Part shown: piece after piece, positions 17,700-25,961 of the stretch
How the letters are laid out: the number at the start of each line of letters is the position of its first letter
How positions within the stretch are numbered: position 1 is the first letter of the stretch
Assembly: GCA_021774195.1 (NCBI GenBank)
Contig: JAJFJJ010000135.1
Span: 1-38,043, forward strand
Length of the DNA stretch: 38,043 bases
Source of the DNA: Nitrosomonas sp.
GTDB lineage: Bacteria > Pseudomonadota > Gammaproteobacteria > Burkholderiales > Nitrosomonadaceae
Reading direction: 5' to 3'
Notes under the pieces: model-generated
What the model saw: the letters and a program-made list of their open reading frames with translations, nothing else
What the model was told of the DNA's origin: nothing
Databases searched by the model: none
Made by a program: the position numbers and the translations under genes

Positions 17700-17952
17700 A
17701 GGCCGGTCTCCGGACTCATGGGTGGAGTGGATAGGTTCCGTATTTTAAGCACGGAACGTACAATCCCGGTCTAGCGCCTTCCCATGCTGTTTATAACGCA
17801 CAGTGGCATGCTGTAGACCTTTAAGGAACGCATTAATCAGTCGCATTTCCTTAACCCATTTACCGTTGCGGGGGCAGTGCTGGCATTGCCTGAGTAAAAT
17901 CAAGCGCACCAGCTTCCCGTTTAACCTGTCAAGCAAAAGCTTCTCAGGCACC
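17700..17952 (-). promoter_or_regulatory. Cobalamin riboswitch in the btuB leader
   Basis: On the minus strand the classical B12-element parts appear in order: AAACGGGAAGCTGGTGCG near 17920, the conserved core CAGCACTGCCCCCGCAACGG at 17882-17863, GCCACTG near 17807, GGGAAGGCGCTAGACCGGGA at 17787-17768, and the closing CATGAGTCCGGAGACCGGCC at 17720-17701. The aptamer ends about 145 nt before the btuB ATG. Between them, GCGCGGGTGGCGCGGAGGAG overlaps the ribosome binding site, so sequestration of translation start is a possible output; that part is inference. Confidence 0.95.
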
Positions 17953-18113
17953 CGAGGTAAGAGAGGCGCAAGTTACAGAAATGGTTAGTGAATGTCAAGT
18001 TGGAGTGATGATGATAGAGGCAAATACATTGATGCCAAGTAGAAAAGGCGTCTATCCCATTGGGTTAGATTTTAGAGATGCCTTTTACCGAATTGTTGGT
18101 TTGAATCGTTGCA

Positions 18114-18452
18114 TTACGCCTCAAACGCATTCTTAATCCACTCGACGTGTTGACCAGCGGGGCTGGAAAACAAAACCGCGTCAAAACGACAGGCCGGTTC
18201 ATCATTCAATTCGGACAGATAATGGCGCGCGGTACAAAGTAGTTTTTTTTGTTTGGCGGGGGTGATACTGGCGGCTGCACCGCCAAATGCTTCGTTAGCA
18301 CGCATACGGACTTCAACAAAAACCAATGTGGCTTGGTCGCGCATGATCAAGTCAATTTCACCAAAGCGGCAACGGTAGTTTTGCGTGACCAGGGTTAGCT
18401 TGTGGCTTTGAAGAAAGGAGATCGCAGCCTGCTCGGCATCACGGCCTTTCAT
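18114..18452 (-). CDS. yraN: YraN-family (UPF0102) nuclease-like protein
   Basis: A 112-residue protein with the endonuclease-like fold signature of the family: KGRDAEQAAISFL at the start, NYRCRFGEIDLIM and LVFVEVRMR, followed by ITPAKQKKLL. Cellular role is not well defined. Its start overlaps the lppC gene by 14 bp, and rsmI is divergent next to that, the common yraN-lppC-rsmI neighbourhood. An arginine stands where lysine is usual after VFVEV. Confidence 0.93.
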   Translation of the reverse strand: MKGRDAEQAAISFLQSHKLTLVTQNYRCRFGEIDLIMRDQATLVFVEVRMRANEAFGGAAASITPAKQKKLLCTARHYLSELNDEPACRFDAVLFSSPAGQHVEWIKNAFEA

Positions 18453-19554
18453 TAAAAGCGGAATCTTTTTCTGGGCTCAGTAACATTACCTTGCCTTTAT
18501 CAAATTTTGCTGCAACCGGTTCACGTACAAATTGGTTCGGTGGGACAAAACGAATATAGCCGGTCACGCCATCCAGCGACACTTCATAGGCGGTATTCGC
18601 TTGTAGCATCATGGCCATTACGCGGAAAGCGTCAATTCCTAGCGCATAAAGTCGTTCCATGTCAGTGCTCCGAACTTGGTCTGCACTTCGATAGGCCATT
18701 ACGCCAGGGTGATCCGGCTGTAATAACCACGGCATATCCATAAAGTGGATGCCATTTAAATCATGATTAAATAGTGAGTCTTCATGGCCGATAAATAACT
18801 GAGAGGTTGCATATACGGGCGTTGTCGGGTTCAGGAATGAGCGAATCAAGCGTGATTTAGTGGCATTTAGCGCCAAGAAAACAACATTATTTTCGCCTCT
18901 GGTATGCGCACGAAACTGTGTTAGAACTTCCGATTTTTCATCATACTGAATAGATTCTGCAGTATAGCCGTATTCAGCCAACCAACGTTCAGCAAAAGCT
19001 TGTTGTAGGCGGTTTGATAACGGACTACCGTCCACGACAACGATCGCATGATGTTTATTTTCGGTCATCGCCAGCTCTGCAATCTGGCTGGCTTCATTTT
19101 CCATTTGTAAGCCAAATAAATAAAGGTTCGGTGGAAACCCCATCTCATTATCAGCTGAATTCAAAGATAATGTCGGCACCTCAACAACGCTGCTCGAAGC
19201 TAAAGCCGTAGCACCATTTCGAGTTAATGGTCCAACGACTAACACTGCTCCGGCGTCCAATGCTTGATGATAAGTAATCAACACGTCAAGTGGATCATCA
19301 GAAGTTGCATAGATTCGGATAGTTAACGGTAAAGCTTGTTCGCGCATGGTTGCAGCGACAAAGCCTTCCTTCACGACCTCTGCGGCTTGTCCGAAGACGG
19401 GAGATTGCAATGGTAGTAATAATGCGATGTGAGGTGTGGTGGTGATTGGTGCTGGTCCAGGCATAAAATAATCATCAGGATGAGTAGAAAATGCGGGGCT
19501 GCTACCGTATAGTGTGACGATTACGACTAAAGCATATGTGAATAAACGTTGCAT
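18439..19554 (-). CDS. LppC/LpoA-like penicillin-binding protein activator, short form
   Basis: A 371-residue secreted protein with a signal peptide (MQRLFTYALVVIVTLYG) and a periplasmic-binding-protein fold: HIALLLPLQSPVFGQAAEVV, VVGPLTRNG, TLSLNSAD and IHFMDMPWLLQPDHPG are typical of the LppC/YraM domain. In enterobacteria LpoA is a larger lipoprotein with an N-terminal TPR region that activates PBP1a. Here that region is absent and no lipobox cysteine is visible, so the protein is probably soluble in the periplasm. It overlaps yraN, and its start codon is only 11 bp from that of divergent rsmI, so each promoter must lie within the other gene. Confidence 0.85.
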   Translation of the reverse strand: MQRLFTYALVVIVTLYGSSPAFSTHPDDYFMPGPAPITTTPHIALLLPLQSPVFGQAAEVVKEGFVAATMREQALPLTIRIYATSDDPLDVLITYHQALDAGAVLVVGPLTRNGATALASSSVVEVPTLSLNSADNEMGFPPNLYLFGLQMENEASQIAELAMTENKHHAIVVVDGSPLSNRLQQAFAERWLAEYGYTAESIQYDEKSEVLTQFRAHTRGENNVVFLALNATKSRLIRSFLNPTTPVYATSQLFIGHEDSLFNHDLNGIHFMDMPWLLQPDHPGVMAYRSADQVRSTDMERLYALGIDAFRVMAMMLQANTAYEVSLDGVTGYIRFVPPNQFVREPVAAKFDKGKVMLLSPEKDSAFNERP

Positions 19555-19565
19555 AGCGAAGATTT

Positions 19566-20423
19566 ATGCTGGCCAAAAGCGCATTATATGTGGTTGCTAC
19601 ACCAATAGGAAATTTAAACGATATCAGCTTGCGAGCATTGGATATATTACAACAAGCTGATGTTATTGCTGCTGAACATGTTCAAACTTCCAAGCATCTA
19701 CTGACAGCCCATTCGATTCAAACAAAGTTGATCACTTTGCATCAGCATAATGAAACAGCTGTCGCTGAGAAAATTTTGGCCTTATTAGCATCTGAAAAAA
19801 CCGTGGCATTGGTTACTGACGCTGGTACACCCGGCATTTCCGATCCAGGCGCAATATTAGTTGGTCAGGTACGAAAACAAGGTTATCAGGTGATTCCAAT
19901 CCCAGGTGCCAATGCTGCAATCTGTGCAATGTCAGCTTCGGGAATCACCAACCCTCACTTTCTATTTTTTGGTTTTTTGCCCACCAAATCCGGCTTAAGA
20001 CAACGTGAATTGGAATTATTAAAAGTACAAAGCTGCGCATTGATTTTTTACGAAGCACCACACCGTATCCTGGAATGTGTCACTGATATGATTGCCATTT
20101 TTGGTGAACAACGCCAAATCACAATCGCCAGAGAACTGACCAAATTGTTTGAAACCATCCATACCTGCACATTAGGCGAAGCACTCGTTTGGCTTAAAGC
20201 AGACACCAATCAACAAAAAGGTGAGTTCGTTCTATTATTGTCCGGTGCAAAGATCCCGGAAAAATCAGAAGTTAGTGAGCAAGCTCGACATACGCTTGAA
20301 CGTTTGTTGGACGAGTTACCGCTTAAGCAGGCCGTTAAGTTGGCGGTAGACATCACCGGAAATAATAAAAACACACTTTATAAATTGGCACTTAGTATGA
20401 AGGAAACCCGTTCTGATAAATAA
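19566..20423 (+). CDS. rsmI: 16S rRNA (cytidine1402-2'-O)-methyltransferase
   Basis: A 285-residue SAM-dependent tetrapyrrole-methylase-fold enzyme that 2'-O-methylates C1402 of 16S rRNA. Motifs: ALYVVATPIGNLNDISLRAL at the start, AAEHVQTSKHLL, LVTDAGTPGISDPG, VIPIPGANAAICA, FFGFLPTKSG and FYEAPHRI. Length and start fit the family. It is divergent from the lppC-like gene with 11 bp between start codons. Confidence 0.96.
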   Translation: MLAKSALYVVATPIGNLNDISLRALDILQQADVIAAEHVQTSKHLLTAHSIQTKLITLHQHNETAVAEKILALLASEKTVALVTDAGTPGISDPGAILVGQVRKQGYQVIPIPGANAAICAMSASGITNPHFLFFGFLPTKSGLRQRELELLKVQSCALIFYEAPHRILECVTDMIAIFGEQRQITIARELTKLFETIHTCTLGEALVWLKADTNQQKGEFVLLLSGAKIPEKSEVSEQARHTLERLLDELPLKQAVKLAVDITGNNKNTLYKLALSMKETRSDK

Positions 20424-20641
20424 TGATTCTTGCCAAGAAAGGTCCAACCGATAAAGATGCTGGCATCAACAGACTTCATTACATTTGATTCTTTTAGAGT
20501 GACCTGAGCCTGAGTTGTCTATCATCAATTGCAATTATCTGGCGATAGTGTGAGAATCGACCTGTAAGTTGATCTTTTAGATTTTTAATGTTTGATAATA
20601 CACTTCAGTTTTATGACAGAGGTGGAAGTACATGATGCGTT

Positions 20642-21034
20642 ATGAAAAAACTACTATTAATTTTGGCACTGATACTCATAAGTACAAATACATTGGCTGA
20701 GTGGACTAAGATCGGCGAAAATGACGATGAAGATGGTTACACCGTTTATGCCAAGTTGTCGTCTGTTCGCAAAGCCGACGACAGAGTGAAAATGTGGAGT
20801 CTGTTTGACTATAAAGTGGAGCAGAAGGCTTCCGGAGTAAATTTTTTATCGAAATCGATTCGACGTGATTACGATTGTAAAGGAAGACACATACGGGTTC
20901 TGGCTTTTAAATTATTTAGCTGGAATATGGAACAAGGACGGCTCGTTCGTTCATATAGCCAACCCCAGAACTGGAAACTTGTGCAACCTGAGAGTATGGA
21001 TGAAACTGAATGGAAGGTTGCTTGTGAACAATAG
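20642..21034 (+). CDS. Surface-adhesin-E-like secreted protein
   Basis: A 130-residue protein with a signal peptide (MKKLLLILALILISTNTLA) and the pattern EWTKIGENDDEDGYTVYAKL, VKMWSLFDYK, CKGRHIRVLAF and ETEWKVACEQ. This matches the small surface-adhesin protein E family described from Haemophilus and common in betaproteobacteria. The two cysteines could form a disulfide. Function in this organism is unknown. A 218-bp upstream gap has no other gene; GAGGTGGAAGT lies near the start. Confidence 0.78.
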   Translation: MKKLLLILALILISTNTLAEWTKIGENDDEDGYTVYAKLSSVRKADDRVKMWSLFDYKVEQKASGVNFLSKSIRRDYDCKGRHIRVLAFKLFSWNMEQGRLVRSYSQPQNWKLVQPESMDETEWKVACEQ

Positions 21035-21089
21035 AAACTGACAGGACTAAGGCCTCTTATCTTCAAACGATATGAACCCCTGAATCACT

Positions 21090-22127
21090 TTGACTAGCAT
21101 AACCATCACCCGCCCTGATGATTGGCATCTGCATTTGCGTGACAATGCGCAAATGCACGATGTTGTGCAATGTTCAGCACGCCAGTTTGCCCGCGCCATT
21201 GTAATGCCCAACTTAAATCCGCCAGTTGTGACTACGAATATGGCAAAGGCCTATCGGGCACGTATTCTGGCCGCATTACCGGGTTCGATGCAATCATCGT
21301 TTGGACCTTTGATGACGCTCTATTTGACGGATGACACACCGCCTGCAGAAGTTATTTGTGCAAAAGAAAGCGGCGTCGTGCATGCTGTGAAGTTGTATCC
21401 TGCGGGCGCAACGACTAATTCTGCTGCTGGCGTAACGGATATTAGAAAATGCTATAACACCCTTGAGGCCATGCAGCAAATTGATATGCCTTTTTTGGTT
21501 CACGGCGAAGTGACAGACCCTGATATCGATGTGTTCGACCGGGAACATGTTTTCATTGAGCGCGTTCTTTTTCCACTCACACAACGATTCCCAAAGTTAC
21601 GCATCGTGTTTGAGCATGTGACCACGCAGGATGCCGTGACCTTTGTTCAGGAATCATCTCAACAGATTGCAGCCAGCATTACCGCGCATCATTTATTGCT
21701 AAACCGTAACGCGCTCTTCCAAGGTGGCATTCGCCCGCACCATTATTGCCTGCCGATCATAAAACGTGAAAAGCACCGTGCTGCATTGACCGCTGCCGCA
21801 ACCAGTGGCAACCCAAAATTCTTTCTAGGGACTGATAGCGCACCACATTTACAGTCAAATAAGGAAAATGCTTGCGGTTGCGCGGGAATTTTTACTGCAC
21901 ATGCTGCGATTGAATTGTATGCTGAAGCCTTTGATCAAGTTGGTGCATTGGATAAACTGGAAGCCTTTGCCAGTTTTCATGGTGCAGATTTTTATCAATT
22001 GCCGCGCAATCACGAAAAAATCACGCTACATAAACAATCCTGGAAAGTGCCGGATCAGTTTTCCTTTGCAGGAGAGGCGCTGATTCCATTCCGCGCAGGA
22101 GAAAGCTTAGCGTGGAAAATGGCGTAG
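21090..22127 (+). CDS. pyrC: Dihydroorotase, class II
   Basis: A 345-residue zinc metalloenzyme of pyrimidine synthesis that interconverts carbamoyl aspartate and dihydroorotate. Motifs: [14 protein letters not shown] with the HxH zinc ligands, [27 protein letters not shown] with the carboxylated lysine, [35 protein letters not shown] and FLGTDSAPH. The start is a TTG at 21090. The only upstream in-frame ATG (21072) is followed at once by a stop, so the rare start codon is required for a full-length protein. No strong ribosome binding site is seen before it. Confidence 0.95.
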   Translation: MTSITITRPDDWHLHLRDNAQMHDVVQCSARQFARAIVMPNLNPPVVTTNMAKAYRARILAALPGSMQSSFGPLMTLYLTDDTPPAEVICAKESGVVHAVKLYPAGATTNSAAGVTDIRKCYNTLEAMQQIDMPFLVHGEVTDPDIDVFDREHVFIERVLFPLTQRFPKLRIVFEHVTTQDAVTFVQESSQQIAASITAHHLLLNRNALFQGGIRPHHYCLPIIKREKHRAALTAAATSGNPKFFLGTDSAPHLQSNKENACGCAGIFTAHAAIELYAEAFDQVGALDKLEAFASFHGADFYQLPRNHEKITLHKQSWKVPDQFSFAGEALIPFRAGESLAWKMA

Positions 22128-22161
22128 CATATGAACCAAACTTTTCTTTTGAGACGCTGTT

Positions 22162-22530
22162 TCACCAGTGTTTCAAAGCACGATTCCAAATATAGAGAAG
22201 CCGTGCAAACCCGTTATAAGCCAGACGTGAAAGCGGCCTAATCAGCGGCAATTGAAAAAATTTTGCCAGCCATTGTTGACCAGGGGTTTGTTGCCAAAGA
22301 CAAACAAACGCGTCAATACCGATTTTCAGTTTGCCGCTGCCGTCCTTAACATGTAAACGCTCCCGTACTTCTTCTAGCGAATGACCTACTTCTGATGCTG
22401 CATCTGGGTTGTTATGCACATCGACCCATTCAGCATCCTTATTACCGCAAGCTTCCATCCGTCGGCGTTGATCTTTAATACCTGCATTACAAACTGGGCA
22501 GGCACTGTTGTAAAAAACTTTACTGGGCAT
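22162..22530 (-). CDS. DCC-family thiol-disulfide oxidoreductase-like protein (DUF393)
   Basis: A 122-residue protein beginning MPSKVFYNSACPVCNAGI, where the CxxC corresponds to the family motif. AEWVDVHNNPDAAS, IDAFVCLWQQTPGQQWLAKF and PLIRPLSRLAYNGFARL follow the usual DUF393 pattern. A redox role is inferred from the family. It is convergent with pyrC and stands alone on the minus strand. Confidence 0.88.
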   Translation of the reverse strand: MPSKVFYNSACPVCNAGIKDQRRRMEACGNKDAEWVDVHNNPDAASEVGHSLEEVRERLHVKDGSGKLKIGIDAFVCLWQQTPGQQWLAKFFQLPLIRPLSRLAYNGFARLLYIWNRALKHW

Positions 22531-22705
22531 ACAGACCTTTATATATAGTGAGATATTTCTTGTCTAATTTTATTTTGTAAACTATAATTTCCAAAAAAAT
22601 TATAAAGATACGGCGGTTAGTTGATTTTATTTATAGAATAATGATATTCTATGAAAACGTAGCATTGGTCACTTTGATTGCAGTAGATAACATGACGGTT
22701 ATATT

Positions 22706-23275
22706 ATGAATATTACAATGGCTTTCACCTTATCAGTAATAATGAGTATCCTATTCGCCGCGTTTAACGGCCCGATGTACGGTGTTTTGACATTTATTAT
22801 CACACTGCCTATTTTCCTGTTTACAACCCGGGTTCTCGAAACTGAAAGTAATCAGGTTAATAATCAGCAAGTTAGTGAATCAGTTCAAACTGAACCTCAT
22901 TCAGACCAAGGTCCTTTCGCTTGGCCGGAATTGACTAAGTTTCGATTTAGAATTGACGGAGAGCCTCAATACCAACCGGTTATGCAGCGACTGGCCTCAC
23001 GCGCTAAAAAGACGTCAAAGAAAAATCCAGATACATCATTCCTTACCGCTTACATCATACCTGATGAAGAGAATAAGCTTGTACAAGTCAAAATCGACAA
23101 TCAAACGGTCGGATATTTCAATATCAGCGATACGCGTAGTTATCGGCGTCGATTAAGTGCAAAGAAAATAAGCGGTCAAACCACAACCTGTCTCGCAACA
23201 ATAGCAGACAGTTATAGTGAGAAGGCGCACAGTAAGCAATATAATGTATTGCTAGACTTAAAACCTTTTGCATAG
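22706..23275 (+). CDS. Membrane-anchored protein with HIRAN-like domain
   Basis: A 189-residue protein with one or two hydrophobic helices at residues 3-42, a polar linker, and a C-terminal region (QVKIDNQTVGYFNISDTRSY followed by CLATIADSYSEKAHS and NVLLDLKPF) that follows the HIRAN-domain pattern found in many uncharacterised proteins. Family placement is by pattern recognition and moderately certain. The function is unknown. Downstream lie a partial family B end and family A copy 2. Confidence 0.65.
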   Translation: MNITMAFTLSVIMSILFAAFNGPMYGVLTFIITLPIFLFTTRVLETESNQVNNQQVSESVQTEPHSDQGPFAWPELTKFRFRIDGEPQYQPVMQRLASRAKKTSKKNPDTSFLTAYIIPDEENKLVQVKIDNQTVGYFNISDTRSYRRRLSAKKISGQTTTCLATIADSYSEKAHSKQYNVLLDLKPFA

Positions 23276-23285
23276 TATTCGTGTA

Positions 23286-23309
23286 AATATCAAGTAGACG
23301 GAGTGCTAG
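23286..23309 (+). repeat. Solo right end of a family B hairpin element
   Basis: AATATCAAGTAGACGGAGTG followed by CTAG matches the right terminus of the element at 25942-26210 with a single base change. No left end or interior is present, so this is a truncated remnant, 15 bp from family A copy 2. Confidence 0.65.
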
Positions 23310-23324
23310 AAATTAGGGGTTCTG

Positions 23325-23483
23325 GAGGCTGTCTGAGAATAGTAATCGTAGTGAAGGGAAGCCATTTTGAGACAGATTTTTTGGTCATTTGAGGCGAATA
23401 GCTATTCTATTTAACGAAAATGACCGGAAAATATGACCATAATGGTTTTCCTGCAGTAGATTATTCTATTCTCGTACAGTCTC
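23325..23483. repeat. Hairpin MITE family A, copy 2 (159 bp)
   Basis: This 159-bp copy is clearly homologous to 143-301 along its full length and differs by scattered substitutions, including GAGGCTGTCTGAGAATAG at the left and CTATTCTCGTACAGTCTC at the right. CTG sits on each side instead of CTAG. It ends 11 bp before the stop codon of the radical SAM gene. Confidence 0.85.
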
Positions 23484-23494
23484 CTGCAGGTTAG

Positions 23495-24355
23495 CTACGG
23501 ATTTTGTTTGACTTGAAGGCCTAGCGCTCTAATTTTTGAACTAAAAGATTCCATCCATTCTTCAGAAACTTGGCTTAAAGTATTGGCTTCCGGTTGCATT
23601 GAAGGACGTGCTAAACCATATAATAAAACACCGCGTAGTGGAATATTGTTTTGTTTCAGATTATGAATAAATTCCAGATAGGCGGTTGTTTCTTGTTCTG
23701 AAGGTGTGGTTCCATTGACTTTAAAAATACAGGTTTGCAGCCAAGTTGGGCAATAGGATGCTGCTAATGCGATATGTTTATGAATTTGTTTCAGGTTGAT
23801 TTGGCTGCTATTTACTCGTAATCTTTCTTCGCTTAATGCACGATCAAACTTGAACCATATCTCACCATTCAATGCGGCCATCCGTTCTAATCCTGCTTGT
23901 ACGGATGGTCGATTGATAAGGCTGCCATTTGTAATCAGCACCAGTTTTAAGTTTTCAGGTAGGACAAAATCATTTTTGACTTGTCCAATGAGTGTGATAA
24001 CTTGTTCAAATTCCTTAGCGCTAGTGGGTTCGCCATTGCCAGATAAAGCGATATCATGGATTATCCGTGCTTCGGGTGGGACTTTTTCTTGCATAAAGTT
24101 GCCATTCACTAGTTCATGCAGAAAATCACGCAATTCAGTTTCCAGTTTAATAAGATCAATCTTTGGCGCCGAGCCGCGTTTCAGATCAGGTACCTGACAG
24201 TAAATGCAACGCCAGTTGCAAGCGTTGTTGGGGTTGAGATTGATGCCGACCGAGACGCCACCTGCACGGCGTGATACTACGGGGTAAACATAGGTTAATC
24301 CCACTTTGTCGCGACTATGGTCTGATGTATTCAATAGGTTGGAGGTTGATGGCAA
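23495..24355 (-). CDS. Radical SAM protein (COG0731-like)
   Basis: A 286-residue radical SAM enzyme. The 4Fe-4S cluster motif is CNWRCIYC in NPNNACNWRCIYCQVPDLKR at about residues 43-62, and LSGNGEPTSAKEF is the GGE-like region. It is longer than QueE and lacks an obvious QueE signature. It resembles the uncharacterised radical SAM proteins of the Fe-S oxidoreductase type. It is divergent from queD with 45 bp between starts, so a link to 7-deazaguanine metabolism is possible but unproved. Confidence 0.82.
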   Translation of the reverse strand: MPSTSNLLNTSDHSRDKVGLTYVYPVVSRRAGGVSVGINLNPNNACNWRCIYCQVPDLKRGSAPKIDLIKLETELRDFLHELVNGNFMQEKVPPEARIIHDIALSGNGEPTSAKEFEQVITLIGQVKNDFVLPENLKLVLITNGSLINRPSVQAGLERMAALNGEIWFKFDRALSEERLRVNSSQINLKQIHKHIALAASYCPTWLQTCIFKVNGTTPSEQETTAYLEFIHNLKQNNIPLRGVLLYGLARPSMQPEANTLSQVSEEWMESFSSKIRALGLQVKQNP

Positions 24356-24400
24356 TGTTACAATCCTGCAAAAATTTATCGCAATGTTAAAATTATAAGT

Positions 24401-24850
24401 ATGTTAATCACACGTAAATTGGAATTCGATGCTGGTCACCGTATCTCAACGCATAATAGTCAGTGTCGCCATTTGCATGGTCATCGCTATGTGATTGAAA
24501 TTACGTTGTCTGGCGCTATTATCTCCGACGAAGGCGTCTCGGTGCAAGGGATGGTGATGGATTTCTCTGAAGTTAAGCAAATTGCTAAAAGTGTTTTGGT
24601 GGATCAATGGGATCATGCTTTTCTAGTTTATTCAGGTGATACGCGTGTGTTGCAATTTTTACAATCGCTAGAAGACCATAAAACAGTCGTTTTGGATGTT
24701 CAGCCAACGGCAGAAAATTTGGCCTTGATTGCTTTTGGTATTTTAGATGAAGCGTATCAGGATAGCTACGGAAATCACCTTCAGTTAGAACAAGTGCGTT
24801 TATTTGAAACACCGAATTGCTGGGCGGATGCGATTCGCGGCAAACTTTAA
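24401..24850 (+). CDS. queD: 6-carboxy-5,6,7,8-tetrahydropterin synthase
   Basis: A 149-residue enzyme of queuosine precursor synthesis, converting dihydroneopterin triphosphate to 6-carboxytetrahydropterin. LEFDAGHRIS gives one zinc histidine and CRHLHGHRYVIE gives the catalytic cysteine and the HGH zinc ligands. DFSEVKQIAK, WDHAFLV and QPTAENLA are also diagnostic. It is divergent from a radical SAM gene. Family C copy 2 starts 3 bp after the stop. Confidence 0.95.
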   Translation: MLITRKLEFDAGHRISTHNSQCRHLHGHRYVIEITLSGAIISDEGVSVQGMVMDFSEVKQIAKSVLVDQWDHAFLVYSGDTRVLQFLQSLEDHKTVVLDVQPTAENLALIAFGILDEAYQDSYGNHLQLEQVRLFETPNCWADAIRGKL

Positions 24851-24852
24851 TT

Positions 24853-24973
24853 GTAACTGTTCAGCTTATCCCTAGAATTCAACATTTCTGTGTTACAAAA
24901 TGATCATTTACACGTGTAAACTCACATTTTGTGCCTTGAACTGATGAATTCTAGGGGCAATCAGAACAGTTAC
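24853..24973 (+). repeat. Palindromic repeat family C, copy 2 (121 bp)
   Basis: GTAACTGTTCAGCTTATCCC at the left and GGGGCAATCAGAACAGTTAC at the right are inverted repeats, with the CTAGAATTC/GAATTCTAG blocks and central TTTACACGTGTAAA. Sequence identity with copy 3 continues about 13 bp past the right end (CGCAATACACTGA). The element starts 3 bp after queD and ends 13 bp before a family B element. Confidence 0.9.
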
Positions 24974-24986
24974 CGCAATACACTGA

Positions 24987-25151
24987 CTAGTACTCCGTAT
25001 ACTTGATATTGACAGATACAGTTAGCTTTTCAGCGTTACTGGCAAGGCAGGTCTCGCAGGCAATGGTCATTCCCTTGTCAAATGCTGCAACGCGGTGACG
25101 GGACATCTTGTGATCGCTGTATCCGTCAATATCAAGTATACGGAGTACTAG
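24987..25151. repeat. Family B hairpin element, copy 1 (short form)
   Basis: Bounded by CTAG at both ends (24987-24990, 25148-25151). The outer arms TACTCCGTATACTTGATATT and AATATCAAGTATACGGAGTA are exact complements, and GATACAG/CTGTATC continues the stem. The interior has the left-loop segment (GGCAATGGTCATTCCCTTGT) joined directly to TGCTGCAACGCGGTGACGGG, which is the inverse of a segment in the long copies. It is thus a rearranged, shorter version of the 269-270-bp copies. It fills the space upstream of tatD, ending 30 bp before its ATG. Confidence 0.9.
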
Positions 25152-25181
25152 TTACCTTTAATTATTCTATTTTTTTCTATT

Positions 25182-25961
25182 ATGTTTATTGACTCTCATT
25201 GTCATTTGGATTTCCCTGATCTCGCCAGTAACCTGGATGAGCTTTTAGACAAGATGCAACAAAATAAAGTGACACACGCGTTATGTGTCAGTGTGAATTT
25301 GCAAGATTTTCCACGGGTATTGGCATTGGCCGAGAAGCATGACAATTTATTTGCGTCTGTCGGCGTACATCCAGACTATGAAAATCAGCAAGAACCTGAT
25401 GCTGCACAATTAGCGGATCTGGCACAACACCCAAAAATTATTGCGATTGGTGAAACGGGCTTAGATTATTTTCGTTTACAAGGTGACTTAGAATGGCAAC
25501 GTGAACGGTTTCGTCAGCACATCCGTGCTGCACGCATGTCCAATAAACCGCTGATTATTCATACTCGCTCAGCTGCTGAAGATACGCTACGGATTATGCG
25601 AGAAGAAGGTGCTGATCAAATCGGTGGTGTAATGCATTGTTTCACGGAAAGTTGGGAGGTTGCTCAAAAAGCAATTGAAATGAATTTTTATATCTCATTT
25701 TCCGGTATTGTAACTTTTAAAAATGCAGTCGCATTGAAAGAAGTGGCTAAAAATGTTCCGTTAGACAGAATGTTAATTGAAACCGATTCACCCTATCTTG
25801 CGCCGGTGCCTTTTCGCGGTAAATTAAACCAGCCAGCGTTTGTACGTCATGTGGCCGAAGAGATTGCTCGTTTACGTGCGGTAGATTTGGAAGATATTGC
25901 AATTGTAACAACCAACAACTTTTTTAATTTGTTTAAGGTTGCTAGTACTCCGTCTACTTGA
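25182..25961 (+). CDS. tatD: TatD-family metal-dependent deoxyribonuclease
   Basis: A 259-residue TIM-barrel metallohydrolase. Motifs: FIDSHCHLDFPDL (metal-binding HxH), SVGVHPDYEN, AIGETGLDYFRLQGD, PLIIHTRSA, GGVMHCFTES and IETDSPYLAPVPFRGKLNQP. The last codons (SerThrProSerThr and the TGA) are the left end of the family B element at 25942-26210, so the native C-terminus has been replaced or trimmed at about residue 254. The ATG has no strong ribosome binding site and lies 30 bp after another B element. The neighbour downstream is an ankyrin protein, a frequent pairing in betaproteobacteria. Confidence 0.93.
   Translation: MFIDSHCHLDFPDLASNLDELLDKMQQNKVTHALCVSVNLQDFPRVLALAEKHDNLFASVGVHPDYENQQEPDAAQLADLAQHPKIIAIGETGLDYFRLQGDLEWQRERFRQHIRAARMSNKPLIIHTRSAAEDTLRIMREEGADQIGGVMHCFTESWEVAQKAIEMNFYISFSGIVTFKNAVALKEVAKNVPLDRMLIETDSPYLAPVPFRGKLNQPAFVRHVAEEIARLRAVDLEDIAIVTTNNFFNLFKVASTPST

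Noticed and set aside
23495..24355. Radical SAM gene as queE
   Set aside because: Protein is longer than typical QueE and its sequence around the cluster and GNGEP region fits the uncharacterised COG0731-like group better.
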